NCBI RefSeq assembly: GCF_024586455.1
Contig: NW_026089624.1
Coordinates: 15,591,341 to 15,655,340, forward strand
Source: Bactrocera neohumeralis
Taxonomy: Eukaryota; Arthropoda; Insecta; Diptera; Tephritidae
Reading direction: 5' to 3'
DNA: 64,000 nt
Below the pieces are notes generated by a model. It was not told the origin of the DNA. It did not search any database and saw only the letters and a list, made by a program, of their open reading frames with translations. This document shows positions 12,633 to 23,280 of this stretch, in pieces. A program made the translations under genes and the position numbers. Position 1 is the stretch's first letter, and each line of letters starts with the position of its first letter.

Positions 12633-12716
12633 TATTAATAAAGGTTAAGCGTTTTGCTATCACTTATTGCCCCCCACCCGAGGTAAGTGAAGCAAAACGC
12701 TTAACCTTTATTAATA
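12633..12716. repeat. Second, 84-bp hairpin sharing the same arm ends
   Basis: A perfect 26-bp inverted repeat (12633-12658 against 12691-12716) encloses a 32-bp loop. The arm contains aaggttaagcgttttgct, identical to the outer part of the larger foldback arm 40 bp to the left. The loop holds the same ccccccacccgaggtaag motif. It looks like an internally deleted version of the same foldback family that inserted, or was left behind, beside the bigger one. Confidence 0.9.
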
Positions 12717-12794
12717 CAGGGTATAAAAACCATTATTTTATTAGAAGAAGAGTTGTTGTCTATTTAGATCACAAAAATAAGTAATAGAATACCA

Positions 12795-13010
12795 TATTCC
12801 ATGGTCTAGTGTAAGTAGATTATATGTTGGACTAGTCGAAATAGTTTGGTTGTGGTCTCGTATTGCATGGTCTAGTGAAGGTGGTAAATGTGTTAGACTG
12901 GACGAAGTGGTTCGGTTGCAATGGTTTTGTGTTAGTATAACTTCTGTTGGGCTAAAGGAAGTAGATTGGCGGGTGGTCTTGTATTGTGCAGCGTTGGGCT
13001 AGAAGGTCAT
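12795..13010. repeat. Degenerate tandem repeat, roughly 60-70-bp unit
   Basis: Blocks of the form catggtctagtg, then gttggactagtcgaaatag, then ggttgtggtctcgtattg recur three times with strong drift (starts near 12799, 12866 and 12918). Spacing is irregular, so the unit is old. The base composition (GT-rich on the plus strand) differs from the AT-rich surroundings. No coding frame. Confidence 0.55.
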
Positions 13011-13181
13011 GTCTAATGACATCGCAATGTTAATGTAACTTTGTTTTTCTTTACGTTTAAAACACCACTAGTGTTGGTTACAACGTACCGTGGTCCTGCC
13101 TAAGTGCATAACGTGGTTATAATTTTTGCAGAAATTGCTTACACAACCCTTCATACATATATTGTATGCGTACTGATGGCA

Positions 13182-13575
13182 CCAGCAAAAACATCTTCAT
13201 TCATGAACGCAAGAGCACTTTCAACAGACAAACTCTTTTCATTCATAAATATAGATGAGCACATGTGCGACTGCTAGATCTTTTAAGATGATATCAAAAC
13301 TTTTAATGTAAATGCGTAAATTTAAAACTAATTACCTTAAACTAATATTAATTATTTGGGTAATAATACAAAATATACTCTATTATATATTTTTAATGAT
13401 TTTATGGAATCATCATAAAATATCATCATCATACTTATATACTAAGTATATGCTTTGATACCAAATACATATATACCGATCATATATATAAGTTATATGC
13501 CGAGTCGGTTGCGCATAGAAAATAAACGAATCTGTAAGCGTACATTCCTTGCATTGGAACTAAGAAAAGTAAGAT
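13182..13575 (-). mobile_element. Deletion derivative of the THAP/P-like composite at 22.5-26 kb
   Basis: Read as reverse complement, 13182-13245 matches about 25970-26010 (shared core cgcaag-gcactttcaaca), and 13250-13560 matches about 24830-25460 (shared ccgactcggcatata, ggtatcaaagcatata and cgcacatgtgctcat). The 269-bp insertion present at 24970-25238 is missing here, so this copy shows the empty site. The 13.2-kb copy joins the two blocks directly, so about 500 bp present in the other copy is absent. The transposase gene is not included. Confidence 0.75.
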
Positions 13576-13639
13576 ATTTTGATAACTATAGCTTACGTTC
13601 TCTGCGTACGAAGACATGTTGTATGATCGCTTTTCGACT

Positions 13640-14147
13640 CGAAGCCAGCCAGCCAGATGTTCTCAATTATTTTGCTACCCCCATCATCATTATGGGCGAT
13701 CTCAATGCATGGAGCCCATTATGGGGTTCCACGGTTACAAATAAAAGAGGCGAAATAATAGAAGATATAATTTTATCTCATGACCTTATCGTGCTTAACG
13801 ACGGCTCACCCACACACTTTTCAACACATGGAACATTTACCCATCCCGAGTTTATTTTTGCTTCCGCTAATCTAGCTCCCAAACATACCTCCCTTATCCT
13901 TGATGATCTCCACAACAGCGACCACTTCCCCATCATCACTTCCCTTTCCACTCCCAAGTCCTACAACGTGAAGCCCACGTCGAAGTTCTTGACAGAAAAG
14001 GCAGACTGGCCAACGTTTTGCTCGATTTCCATATCTCTCTCCAACAATAAACCACCGTGTCATAATATATGTAAATGCCAAAACTACTGCAATAAAATCA
14101 ATTATCCGTTCTGCCGCTCATTTAACCATTCCCCAATCCAGCACTAA
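13640..14147 (+). pseudogene. I-clade ORF2 fragment: apurinic-type endonuclease domain
   Basis: The frame carries the second half of an APE-type endonuclease: PIIIMGDLNAWSPLWGS, RGEIIEDIILSHDLIVLNDG, then PTHFSTHGTFTHPEF and LDDLHNSDHFPIITSL. The GDxNAxxPLWGS, NDGxPTHF and SDHxPI blocks with their catalytic Asp and His are visible. The first catalytic blocks (N and E motifs) are missing, so the copy is 5' truncated. The frame continues in degraded form as a linker to the RT up to about 14640, with readable LSENSFFHTSFNSQ and LTGCNKRFGL blocks in other frames. Confidence 0.85.
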
Positions 14148-14599
14148 AAAATTTACAGCGAAATTGCCTTATTGGTCAAACTTACTCGCTATCCTTAGAA
14201 ATAATAAAAAACGCTTGTAGACGAAGTTCAAACGGAATAGAACCGATAACAACCTTATAGAATATAAAAGCCAACGCCGTGGTTAGGAAGGAGCTAAAGT
14301 CGGCCAAAAGAATATTACTAGAAAATATTACATCTAACATAAACCCATCTTCGAGCCCCAAATAAATTTGGTCGGATATAAAAGCCCTTACAGGGTGTAA
14401 TAAACGTTTTGGTTTATCGCATATTCATACAGACCAAGGGCCTTTATTCTCACCCCAAGATATCGCAAAAAAATTTGCACAAACATGGTCATCTCTTTCC
14501 GAAAATTCCTTTTTCCACACCAGTTTCAACTCACAAAAAAATCAGGTCATTACTGAACCCTATAATAACCCTTCACCCTCCCCAAAAGCTCTCTCGATT

Positions 14600-16951
14600 G
14601 AGGCCGATATTACCACAAGCGAATATGACATCACGATTTTGGCACTAGCAGGAAAAACACCAGGCGTTGACAAAATATCCTACCCCATCCTAAAAAACTT
14701 CCCTAACCCCATTAAAAGTAGACTCGTTAACCTCTACAACAAAATTCTTAACTCCGGAATATATCCCCAACAGTGGAAAATAGCCACAATCATACCCGTC
14801 CCAAAGCCTAATAAACCCACTTCCCACATAGAAAATTATAGACCCATATCCCTCCTCCCCTGCATGTCCAAAGTTTAAGAGCTGATGACCTTATAAGCCC
14901 TAACCAATTTGGATTTCAAAAAGGATTACGAGTTATTGATCCACTCCTTTTCTTCGAGCATTTTGCCTCTAAGGCCTTAGCAACTCGAAACCACGTTTCC
15001 ATATTAAGATTGGATTTTGAGAAGGCTTTCGATAGGGTTGGAGCACATATAGTGCTCAACGAACTAAAGCGTTGGAAAATTGGCACCAAAATTTACAATA
15101 TTGTAAAAGCATTTTTATGTAATCGCAAGTTTGTTGCCCGCGCCAACAGACACCATTCTCTAATATATAATCTCTAAAACGGCATACCCCAAGGTTCCCC
15201 CCTTTCAGTAACTCTTTTCATCATAGCGTTTAACAAAGTTAGTTCGATAATCTCCTCAAATCCAAGGGTCGAACATTTCGCTTATGCAGACGATGTCGTA
15301 ATTTTCACAAAAATCAAAGAACAAGTTAAGCATATATTTTTAAAAATTCTAAATGATATTAATAAATGGTCAGAAAGGTCTGGTGCCAATATTTCAGCAA
15401 GCAAATCCTCCAGTTTTCATATCTGCAGAAAGCACAATTGCTCCTTTCCCTCCCTTTACATGTTTAACATCCAAATCCCACACACTAATACTTTAAAAAT
15501 ACTAGGCCTAATATTTGATGAGACTTTGTCATACAAAGAACATTGTAAGTCTGTTAGATTAAGCTTATTATCTAGGCTTAATATCATAAAATTTTTGTCT
15601 TCTAAATATAGCTTATGTCACTCAAACACAATTGTTAATGTAACAAAAGCCTTATTGTTATCTAAGATTGACCATGGACTGTCGATATACGGGCACTGTG
15701 CTAAAAACCATATCAAACTTATTTCCCCACCATACCACGCGGCAGCTAGAAGGAGTATTCGAGCCTTTCCTACTTCGCCAATAAAAGCCATTTTACCGGA
15801 AGCTGGACTACCAATTATTGCGCAAAGAACCGCGCGTAACACGATGGTGCTCATTCCAAAGATATTTCAGGCCAGAAACGAATTGCTGCTTACACAGGTT
15901 AGAACAGCTTTAAAACACACTAATGTAAGCCGCAAGCCATCTACGATATCACGTTGCCTAACTATTGCGAAACAACTTAACATCGTCGCAACTCCATCTT
16001 TGGTTGAAACAGCAATATCCCCATCCTACTCTTCACTTAAAACATCACTTATTACCACTTCACAACAACACCGCAAACAGTCTACAAGTAACAACGAATA
16101 CCAACAACTACATAACAAAGCCTTTGAGCATTACAACAAAACTTGGGAAGTAGAGTATACAGACGGATCTAAATCCGACACAGGTACTGCGTTTGCTGTG
16201 ACAAATAAGCTAGGTTCCACCATTGCTGTATATTCTCTGCCACCGTACTGCTTGGTATTCACAGCCGAAGCAGCTGCAATACTTGAAGCGGTACTTTTTG
16301 CCTCCCGCAATGGAAAGAAAACGGTCATTTGTACCGATAGCAAATCCGCCATCGATGCTATTTTTAACCAATCAAATTGCATACCAATGATCCAAAAAAT
16401 CCGTAACATTATTATGCAACACAGCAATGTAATCAAAATAATGTGGGTACCTGCCTACATAGGGATCCATGGAAATGAAACTGCAGATAGAAGAGCGAAG
16501 GCAGCCTGTTGCGAGCCTCTGTATATGTATATCTGAACACTTCACCGACAATGATATACGTAAGCTTGTAAAACAATCTATTAGTATCACCTTTTCAAGT
16601 GAGTGGAGAGATTACAAACACCATTACAAAGACTGTAAACCTACTGGGTCGAAACCATATTACGGCACTAGCTGTCTTACTAGGAATATAGCAACATTTA
16701 CCCGCCTGTGAATTGGTCACACACTTGCAACACATGCGCATCTCTTGAATGGCTCTACCAAACCAAACTGCCCGCATTGTGGATCCTCCGATTTTAAAGT
16801 AATGCACATCCTCGACAACTGCCCAGACCTGCAACAGATACGACTTTCTTTGTTCAATAACACTAAACCATCTGACTATCTCAAAACGACAAATGTCCGT
16901 AGTATTAACCTAATTGCAAAATTTGTAGCACTCTCTAAATTAAATATATAA
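14600..16951 (+). pseudogene. I-clade ORF2 fragment: reverse transcriptase, RNase H and zinc tail
   Basis: RT starts with AGKTPGVDKISYPILKNF (14646) and NYRPISLLPCMSKV. A deletion and stop follow, then NQFGFQKG, LRLDFEKAFDRV (motif A), GIPQGSPLSVTLF (motif B) and HFAYADDVVIF (motif C, both Asp kept). The open frame 15460-16536 includes the thumb and an RNase H domain: EYTDGSKSDTG, FTAEAAAILEAV, VICTDSKSAIDAI and GNETADRRAK, giving the D-E-D-D catalytic set. A frameshift follows, then a tail with CPHCGSSDFKVMHILDNCP (CxxC-x7-H-x4-C) ending near 16951. The RNase H part is the best preserved region. It makes DNA copies of its RNA in living relatives; this copy cannot. Confidence 0.9.
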
Positions 16952-17194
16952 AAATACATAATTATAACCACTATCCTTAAGATCTTAAAAATAGATATCC
17001 TAAAAGTTGAATATACAGTATATATCATTATTTATTCTTCTTTAAACGATCATGTTCTCATATACTGTCATAACCACCTAGAACTTAATGTTTACCTAAG
17101 CCGAAGGCCCTGGCAGCCAGTGCTTTAGCTCGTAAGTGAGGTAATTATTTATAATTGTTTCTCTTTTAAATAAATAAATAAAAATAATTATATG

Positions 17195-17960
17195 TGGTAC
17201 GAGAAAGCGTTGGATACAAGTATAAGTAGAGTGAGACAGGTAGGCAGCAATACTACAGCTTCCGGACTGGAGAGCAGCCTTTCTGCGTTAAGCCAGTTTA
17301 TTATAGATGGGTATTATTACGGATTTGTGGTGAAGTCGACCACCAGAATATAAAGCAAAAAAACTCTTAGAAAATTAATTCGCAAGCTTTTCGACAAAGC
17401 CAAACGTACTGGAAATTGGGATGAATACAAACTGCACTTTACAACTTATAATAAAGAAATTAGGTCTGCGAAAACCAACAATTTCAGGAAACTCTGTGAC
17501 AACGCCGCAGAGGCAAGACTGGCATAGCATTAGCTAAAAAATATCTGATGACACCTATAAGACCATCACAGAAAAAAGGGCAAAGGCACTATTGCTTGTG
17601 TACTTACCAGAGGCTGGTCGAGGCGACCAAATTTCAGCAGATCGCACATAAGGCAGAACGTTCGGATTGGGTAGTCGCTAGAAATTTCTTAACTGCAGAC
17701 TCAATCGAGTGATCTCTGGCCTCCTTATCAAAATATAAGTATCCGGGGGTAAGTGGCTTCTTTCCAGCACTTCTGTATCAGGGAGGACAAGTCCTACTGC
17801 CCCACCTCGGTGGGTTGACGAAAGATAGCCTTGGGATGACGTATATACCTGAACCATTGTAAAAGTGGTAAGCTTAAGTCCCACTTGCATTCCTTTCTAG
17901 TATTATGTTTTGTGACTTTATCAAAATCTTCCGCTTTTGGTATTAGGTCTGCTCGAATTA
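17195..17960 (+). pseudogene. LOA/R1-like non-LTR linker and RT fingers fragment
   Basis: Open stretches in shifting frames read LIRKLFDKAKRTGNWDEY, KLHFTTYNKEIRSAKTNNF and RKLCDNAAEARLA (17365-17527), the basic linker between endonuclease and RT. Then come WPPYQNI and PGVSGFFPALLYQGGQVLLP with LGMTYIPEPL (about 17720-17860), the first RT blocks. Motif A and everything after are gone. The order and wording match LOA/R1-group elements, and the piece differs from the LOA copy at 29-33 kb, so it is a separate family or a much older copy. Confidence 0.75.
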
Positions 17961-18192
17961 TTATAAATTACATACATACATAACTAATTTTTTTCAATGT
18001 GTTTCTATTTCTTCTGACTAATTTATCATTTTTTGTATAAAATAAGATTTCAACACATGTTTTTAACTTTTGTTATAATAAAGGCAAAGAATTTTAAAAC
18101 GTTGTAAAATTCAAAAATATTAAAAGAATACCATTAAAAAATCCATTAATCTGTATTGCCCGTGATCCTGTTATTATATAAGTACATAAGTA

Positions 18193-19462
18193 CCCTGCCA
18201 ACCATGATCGGGTAAAAAACCAGATAATCAGTAAACCCGTGGGTAAACATGTGTAGTTTAACATAGGCCGAGCGAATATTCTACCCACACACGTACGTAT
18301 ACATGTGATCATACATCTTTGTTGCGCTCATTCAGCAGTGTCATATAAAAAAGTATATCTGTCCTGCTCTGATATCCCCAATCGACGGGTGATGCAGGGT
18401 TACATTTTAAACAGCTGATGCAGGGTTGCATTTTTTGATTCCTACTTTAAAAATTTCTTAAAAAAACTTTTACTTTTTCAAATTTTTATTTTATTTTTTA
18501 CATTTTTACATAAAATTTTTTATAATTTATATATAAACAAAAATATATTTAATTTAAAAAAATAATTAATATCTGAAAAAAGAAAATAAAAGACACATAT
18601 TTGAAATAAAATAAAAGTTATTAAAACCTGAAAATAAATAATAATTACATTGAATTTGTAATATCTAAAAGAACAAGAAAGATTAATTGTAAAAAATGAT
18701 AATAATATCTGAAAAAAAAGATTAATATTATCTGAAAGAATAAAATATATTAAATACAAATAGAATTTACTCTGAAAGCAAAGATTAATTAAATAGAAAT
18801 AGTGATAAAATCTGAAAAGAAAGAATAATTAAATAAAAATAATAATAACATCTGAAAGAAAAGATAAATGTTATTTGATCATTTAAAATATAAAACAAAC
18901 ATTTGTTTTCACATATTATATTGGATTGTGCAGGCCGCCTTTAACGCAAAAAATTCATATGTACATATGTATGTATTTATTTTTCCGTACATATTATATT
19001 AGACTGCGCAGTCCAATTTCAAAGTACACACACTTTTTTCACATACTTACTTAACAATTGATATTTGCCGCTTCTGATGATATAGCTGCTGCTGCTACTT
19101 CCAATTCAGTTCTGATTTCAAATGCTATAAAAATAAATGAAGGAATTATTTTCAAAATATTGTTAAAAAATCACATAAAATTCATTTACTTACCTTCTTG
19201 TTATAGGAGCCTCTTTTACGATGGTACGATCACGAACGACATCCGTCTTTCAATCGCTTTTTTTATTACCCTTTTTGGGATTTTCTATTGTCACTATTGA
19301 CAATTATGTTTTCTCCTTCGCACTCATTCAAATAAATCAAGAAATGAAACAAACTTTTTTTCATCGCAATTAGGTAAACAAAAAATAACCCGAAAATGTG
19401 CGTTGGGGTTAGTGTATAGAGAAAAAATATTTGTCACAATCGGGTAGCCGTGGTTGGCAGGG
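18193..19462. mobile_element. TA-flanked element with 12-bp ccctgccaacca termini
   Basis: ta|ccctgccaacca at 18191-18204 is mirrored by tggttggcaggg|ta at 19451-19464, giving TA on both outer sides. The element is about 1.27 kb. Inside are an A-rich degenerate array (18530-18870), tgcaggcc/tgcgcagtcc stretches, and at 19070-19260 a region that on the minus strand looks spliced (cttac donor complement near 19191, ctataaa acceptor side near 19126), but no known transposase motif. The superfamily is undetermined. Doubled tgatgcagggtt motifs at 18391 and 18415 may be subterminal sites. Confidence 0.6.
18530..18870. repeat. Degenerate A-rich tandem repeat (atctgaaa motif)
   Basis: The words aatatctgaaa, aaaatctgaaa and acatctgaaagaaaagat recur about eight times at 30-65-bp spacing within an A/T-only background. 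Some units are nearly alike (aataatatctgaaa...aagattaat). It lies inside the TA-flanked element. No coding potential; the minus-strand frame at 18520-18759 is a by-product of the A-rich composition. Confidence 0.6.
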
Positions 19463-20014
19463 TATATCTTCTCTAACAACAGACAAAAACAGTTCCAGAA
19501 AAGGCTATATGTGTGTGTGTGTCGATAACAACAACAAGCTTCTCCGCAGGCATAGTGGAAAAAGATATCATTAACGTATTTTTATTTCCTATTTCAAATA
19601 ATTTAAGAGTTGCCTACTTGAATAAGAATCTGAAGTAAAAACTATTTAGTATCCATAACGTATACATTGTATCATTTAAGATCATTCAACTTTAAGAGCT
19701 TCCCAATTTAATATCGTCATTTTTAAATACAGTTATGGAACCCTACTAATCAGTATACTGAAATATTTTTTTATATGAAGGAAAAAATCTTATTAGAAAA
19801 GAAATCCCTAATTACTAATAAAATATTAAAAAAATAGCAACGTCATGCGTCACAAAGCAGTCAGCAAAGAACTCTTCTTAATATTCATTTTTTGATATGG
19901 AACATTTGTAGGCGCGGGTAAACATGATTTTCGCCGTGGCGATCGCCACGCTATATTACGTAGTAGTCTATACATATTCTATATCTAGCATATATACATA
20001 TCTTTATATATATA

Positions 20015-21653
20015 CACTAGTGGGCACGATTATTTTGACGAAACTCTTTTTGACTATTGAACTTAGCGTTGCTTGAAATCGTCAAATAACGGTGCGAAAA
20101 TTAGGCGCAAAACAAAGAATCTATTGCATCTAGCTATGTGCATGCCAAATTTTATTTCGTTTACCTTTCGCATTCTCTTTCTGCTGATAAGAATGCATGC
20201 AGACATCGGCTTTTTGCGTGGCACAAGTATTTTGACAGCATCTTTATGAAAATATTTTCACACTTTTAAGCACGCGAGAATTAAAGAACTTCTGTGTCTA
20301 ACTTTGAGCAATATTAAACGTTGTTATTAAAATAGAAAGTTATTAAAAATTATTAATTAACATGGGTAAAACGGCTGAGCTAAGTTTGGTTACCAGATCC
20401 TCAATGGTAGCAAAGTTTTACGCTGGAATAGCAGTCAAAGACATTGCCAATGAGTTTAAAGTATCGCGTCAAACTGTGTAATACTAAACTGAAAAGTTTA
20501 AAAAGCATAATGACATGCGTAATTTGAGAAGATCAGGTGCTAAGCGCAAAACAGATCTCAGTGAAGACCGAGTCCTTGCACGGGAATTTAAAAAAATGTT
20601 TTTCTAAAGCCCCAATCCGCAGCAGATCAATTTAATTTGACAGCTAAAACACCAATTAGCGAGCGCACAGTCCGTCGACGATTAAAATAATGTGATTTAA
20701 AGACTTATAAAGTCAAGGAAGTACCATATATAACAAAAGCGAACAAGCTCAAAAGACTGGCTTTCACAAAGGAATATGTCCATAAGCCAAAGGAGTTCTG
20801 GAGCAGCGTTCTATGGACAGATGAAAGCTCCTTTGAGTATAATTCAAAAAAAAATAAATTTTTTGTTAGATTACCAATGGAACAAAGGCAGAAAAGGCGG
20901 CCCGTTTGCCCAAAAGTAAGCCATGGTGGAGGCTCTGTGATGTTCTGGGGATGTGTAGCGTATAATGGACTGGGTGACTTCGTTCCTGTTACTGGCTCGA
21001 TGAACCAAGGCCCATATTTACGGGTTCTAGAAGATAATGCATTTACTTCTGGAGACAGGCTTATTGGTCAATCCTTCATTCTGCAACAGGATAACGCCCC
21101 ATGCCACAAAGCCAAGATGATTACAACATTTCTGAAGGATGTTGGTGTTACCACTTTGGACTGGCCACCTCAAAGTCCAGATTTAAATATAATTGAAAAC
21201 GTCTGGTCTCTTATGAAACGTAAAAGAACAGTATCGTTGAATAAAACCAGAGAAGAGACAATTTCTGAGGTCAGTTCCCTTTGGGAACAGATATCTCCAG
21301 AGATCATCCAAAACTTAAACGATGCAGTACCGGGACGCCTGGAAAAAGTTATTGAAACTAAAGGAAATTATATATTTTACTAAATTATTTTTTTTGCCTT
21401 TAGTTTTTTTAAGTTTACACTTTGTTATTCACACAAAAAGTTACTTGTCAAAATTCTTATGCCACAACATGAAAATTACTTTAGCTTATATTTTTTGAAG
21501 TTCACATGACAAAATGTTGAATTCATTATTTTTAAGTTTGTATTAGCACTATGTAATACAGAAAAAAAATCATTGAGTTATATTAAGCCATTGCAAAGTT
21601 ATATAAGAACTTAAACCATTTGTTTTTCGTCAAAATAATTATGCCGACTAGTG
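20015..21653 (+). mobile_element. Near-complete Tc1-family transposon with IR/DR ends
   Basis: The ends read cactagtgggcacgattatt at the left and, inverted, cactagtcggcataattatt at the right, each flanked by TA (20013-20014 and 21654-21655). The length is 1639 bp. Each end has a second, inner copy of the gcac-a-tattttgac motif in the same direction as the outer one: gcacaagtattttgacag at about 20221, and its counterpart ggcataagaattttgaca read inward at about 21464-21447. The ends are thus about 200-bp IR/DR type with two transposase sites each. It inserted into Helitron-like sequence. Confidence 0.9.
20362..21383 (+). pseudogene. Tc1 transposase (DD34E), frame-shifted
   Basis: The protein would cut and paste the element by a DDE-type reaction. 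The ATG at 20362 opens a helix-turn-helix region (VAKFYAGIAVKDIANEFKVS), but a stop at about 20479 and shifts around 20600-20700 break it. The first catalytic Asp is in LWTDESSFEY (20812-20840). A nine-A run at 20847-20855 is a likely frameshift site. From 20877 to 21383 the rest is open: HGGGSVMFWGCVAYNG, then LQQDNAPCHKAK (second Asp), then SPDLNIIENVWS (Glu). There are 34 residues between the second Asp and the Glu. The C-terminus PGRLEKVIETKGNYIFY is complete. Only the 5' half is damaged. Confidence 0.9.
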
Positions 21654-22487
21654 TAAATCTTCTGACCGTGTGTTTGTAGTTGAACTGCTCCTAAACGGCT
21701 GGACCGATTTTGATGAAATTTTTTGTGTGTGTTCAAGGAGATTAGAGAATGGTTTAGATTCACAATTTGGTCCACTGGAAAATGTTTTTTAAAATTAATT
21801 TTTCATTTGTAATCAATTGCTATTTTTGAAATGTTTGACCGATAGATTGCGCTACCATCGCAGTATCCAATATTCAAACCTTAAATTGGGGTAAACGTGC
21901 AATAAACAAAACGATGCCAAAGTAAAAGGCGACATCTGTAGATAAGTTTTCATAGCGTGGACAGAGTTGTTTGTTCTTAGGTGATTCAATACATCTATGG
22001 GTAGCTATAACATTTTTTTCCTACCTGCTAACTATTGGAGGGGGTATCTTGACAGGCAATTTAAAATTGCAAAAGATCTGGCATAAAAAAATAACTGAAG
22101 TGTTGATAAAAAGGTCTATTAAAACTTGAGATATACAGAAATTTTTTCGAAGCATTGCAAGACTGATGCCATAGCCAGCCGATTTTTTGTCTTTCCATGC
22201 TTGAGAACCGTTTCTTAATATGCAGTCCACCAGGCTGACAATCGATTCGACTCGATTGATTTCACTGATGCACAGCCCAAATTCAATAGTATTTTTACCC
22301 CATAAACCAATTCTTTCTTAAAGCACGAAATGCTTTTTGATTCATTTTTGTTGCTTCACTAAAAATGCGATTATTTCTTAACTAATACTTATAATCTAAC
22401 TAATAGAAATCATATAGATGGTATTAGTAGTACTACCTATGTATCAGCCACAGTAAAACATGGGCGGGTCCTCTAGTATATGTAGAT

Positions 22488-22885
22488 ACATATATTTTTA
22501 CGCGGCTTGCAAAAATCTATGTCGATATGTATGCAAGCTCATACATAAACATACATATTTACGCTGGTTTGTTGGAGAAGCTGTTACAGCGGCAAGGGAA
22601 GCAGTGGCAATTGGCGGTCGTTCGTTTGTGTTTTCGGCACAGCTCGGATTTTCTACCAACAACACAATGTTGTGACGCTTTGTCGTCGCGTTAGTTCTCT
22701 GACACACTGACTCTTCGACAAACGTGAGCTTCGCCCTTGGTTGTATGTGAGAACGGAGATTTCGCATGAAGCAATAAGTGTACACATTTACATACAAAGT
22801 TGTGTGTAGGCAAATTTACAAATATTATACGTATGGTCTGTCACAAGAATGATAGAGAAAGAGATTACGCAATGTGCATGTTTGT
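22488..22885. repeat. Left long inverted arm of the THAP element
   Basis: It pairs with 25808-25480 for its first ~360 bp and with 24605-24560 for its last ~40 bp (caagaatgatag followed by gcgcaatg or cgcaatg in both). By eye the match is high in the tgtgccgaaaa...acaacattgt core, with short indels elsewhere. It is more GC-rich than its surroundings. The overlapping frames on both strands (22460-22675, 22498-22797) arise from the arm and its mirror image rather than from a real gene. Confidence 0.8.
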
Positions 22886-23005
22886 TTTCAGTCAGCTGTT
22901 CTTGCTGACGTCACGGTTGACTTATTATTCGCCCGCGCCTTTGAATGTGAATTCGAATTGTATTTTCGCGTGTAGTATTAATTGTGACATTTTATATTTT
23001 TTAAA

Positions 23006-23171
23006 ATGAGTTGCGCAGTGTTCGGATGCAATAATAACAATGTTAAAAATAGTGCTACGAAATGGAGATTTTTCCATTCCCCTTAGGATAAAACAGTACT
23101 AAAACAGTGGATTCATTTTTGTGCACTTCGCGCTAGAAGCCTTCGTAAGAAATTTGCAGTTTGAAATGGGT
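23006..23171 (+). pseudogene. THAP zinc-finger N-terminus of the P-like transposase
   Basis: ATG at 23006 starts MSCAVFGCNNNNVKNSATKW, then RFFHSP, an in-frame TAG at 23084, and DKTVLKQWIHFCALRARSLRKKFAV. The C-x4-C start, the FHxxP block and the W-x3-C helix are the order of a THAP domain, a C2CH zinc finger that in P-element transposases binds the transposon ends. The last Cys-His pair is missing and the frame ends at TGA about 23162. A large deletion separates this from the C-terminal pieces that begin about 110 bp downstream. Confidence 0.8.
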
Positions 23172-23280
23172 AATTATAGCATTTTGATTACAATAATTTA
23201 ACTTTTATAACAAAACACTCTTGCTGGTTTAAGTTCGCGGAGTCTAACAAAGTTGTTACCTAGCGCTTTTCTCACGTTAA

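Larger units (their letters stand above)
13625..17192 (+). mobile_element. Degraded I-clade non-LTR retrotransposon
   Basis: The order is endonuclease, reverse transcriptase, RNase H, cysteine/histidine tail, then an aaataaataaataaaaata 3' end. RNase H plus a TAA-type tail is typical of the I clade. The 5' end is truncated inside the endonuclease domain, where the sequence abuts the composite fragment at about 13.6 kb. ORF1 is absent. Several stops and frameshifts interrupt the reading, so it is dead, but long stretches are still open. Confidence 0.85.
19979..22476 (+). mobile_element. Helitron-like sequence split by the Tc1 element
   Basis: Right of the Tc1 insertion the sequence reads gaccgtgtgtttgtagttga, then aacggctggaccgattttga and tgaaattttttgtgtgtg. 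This is close to the conserved 5' region of non-autonomous insect Helitrons as I know them. The right limit gggcgggtcctctag|t has the CTAG-T ending expected of a Helitron 3' end, though I see no strong subterminal hairpin. On the left, before the Tc1 copy, tctatatctagc could be the TC-starting 5' end. No Rep/helicase is encoded. The assignment is structural and tentative. Confidence 0.4.

Noticed and set aside
12602..12784. 60-codon frame across the small hairpin element
   Set aside because: It is created by the palindrome and runs through its loop.
22498..22797. 99-codon minus-strand frame, and its mirror at 25498-25755, as a conserved protein
   Set aside because: The similarity between the two is explained by the inverted arms at DNA level; no domain is visible.
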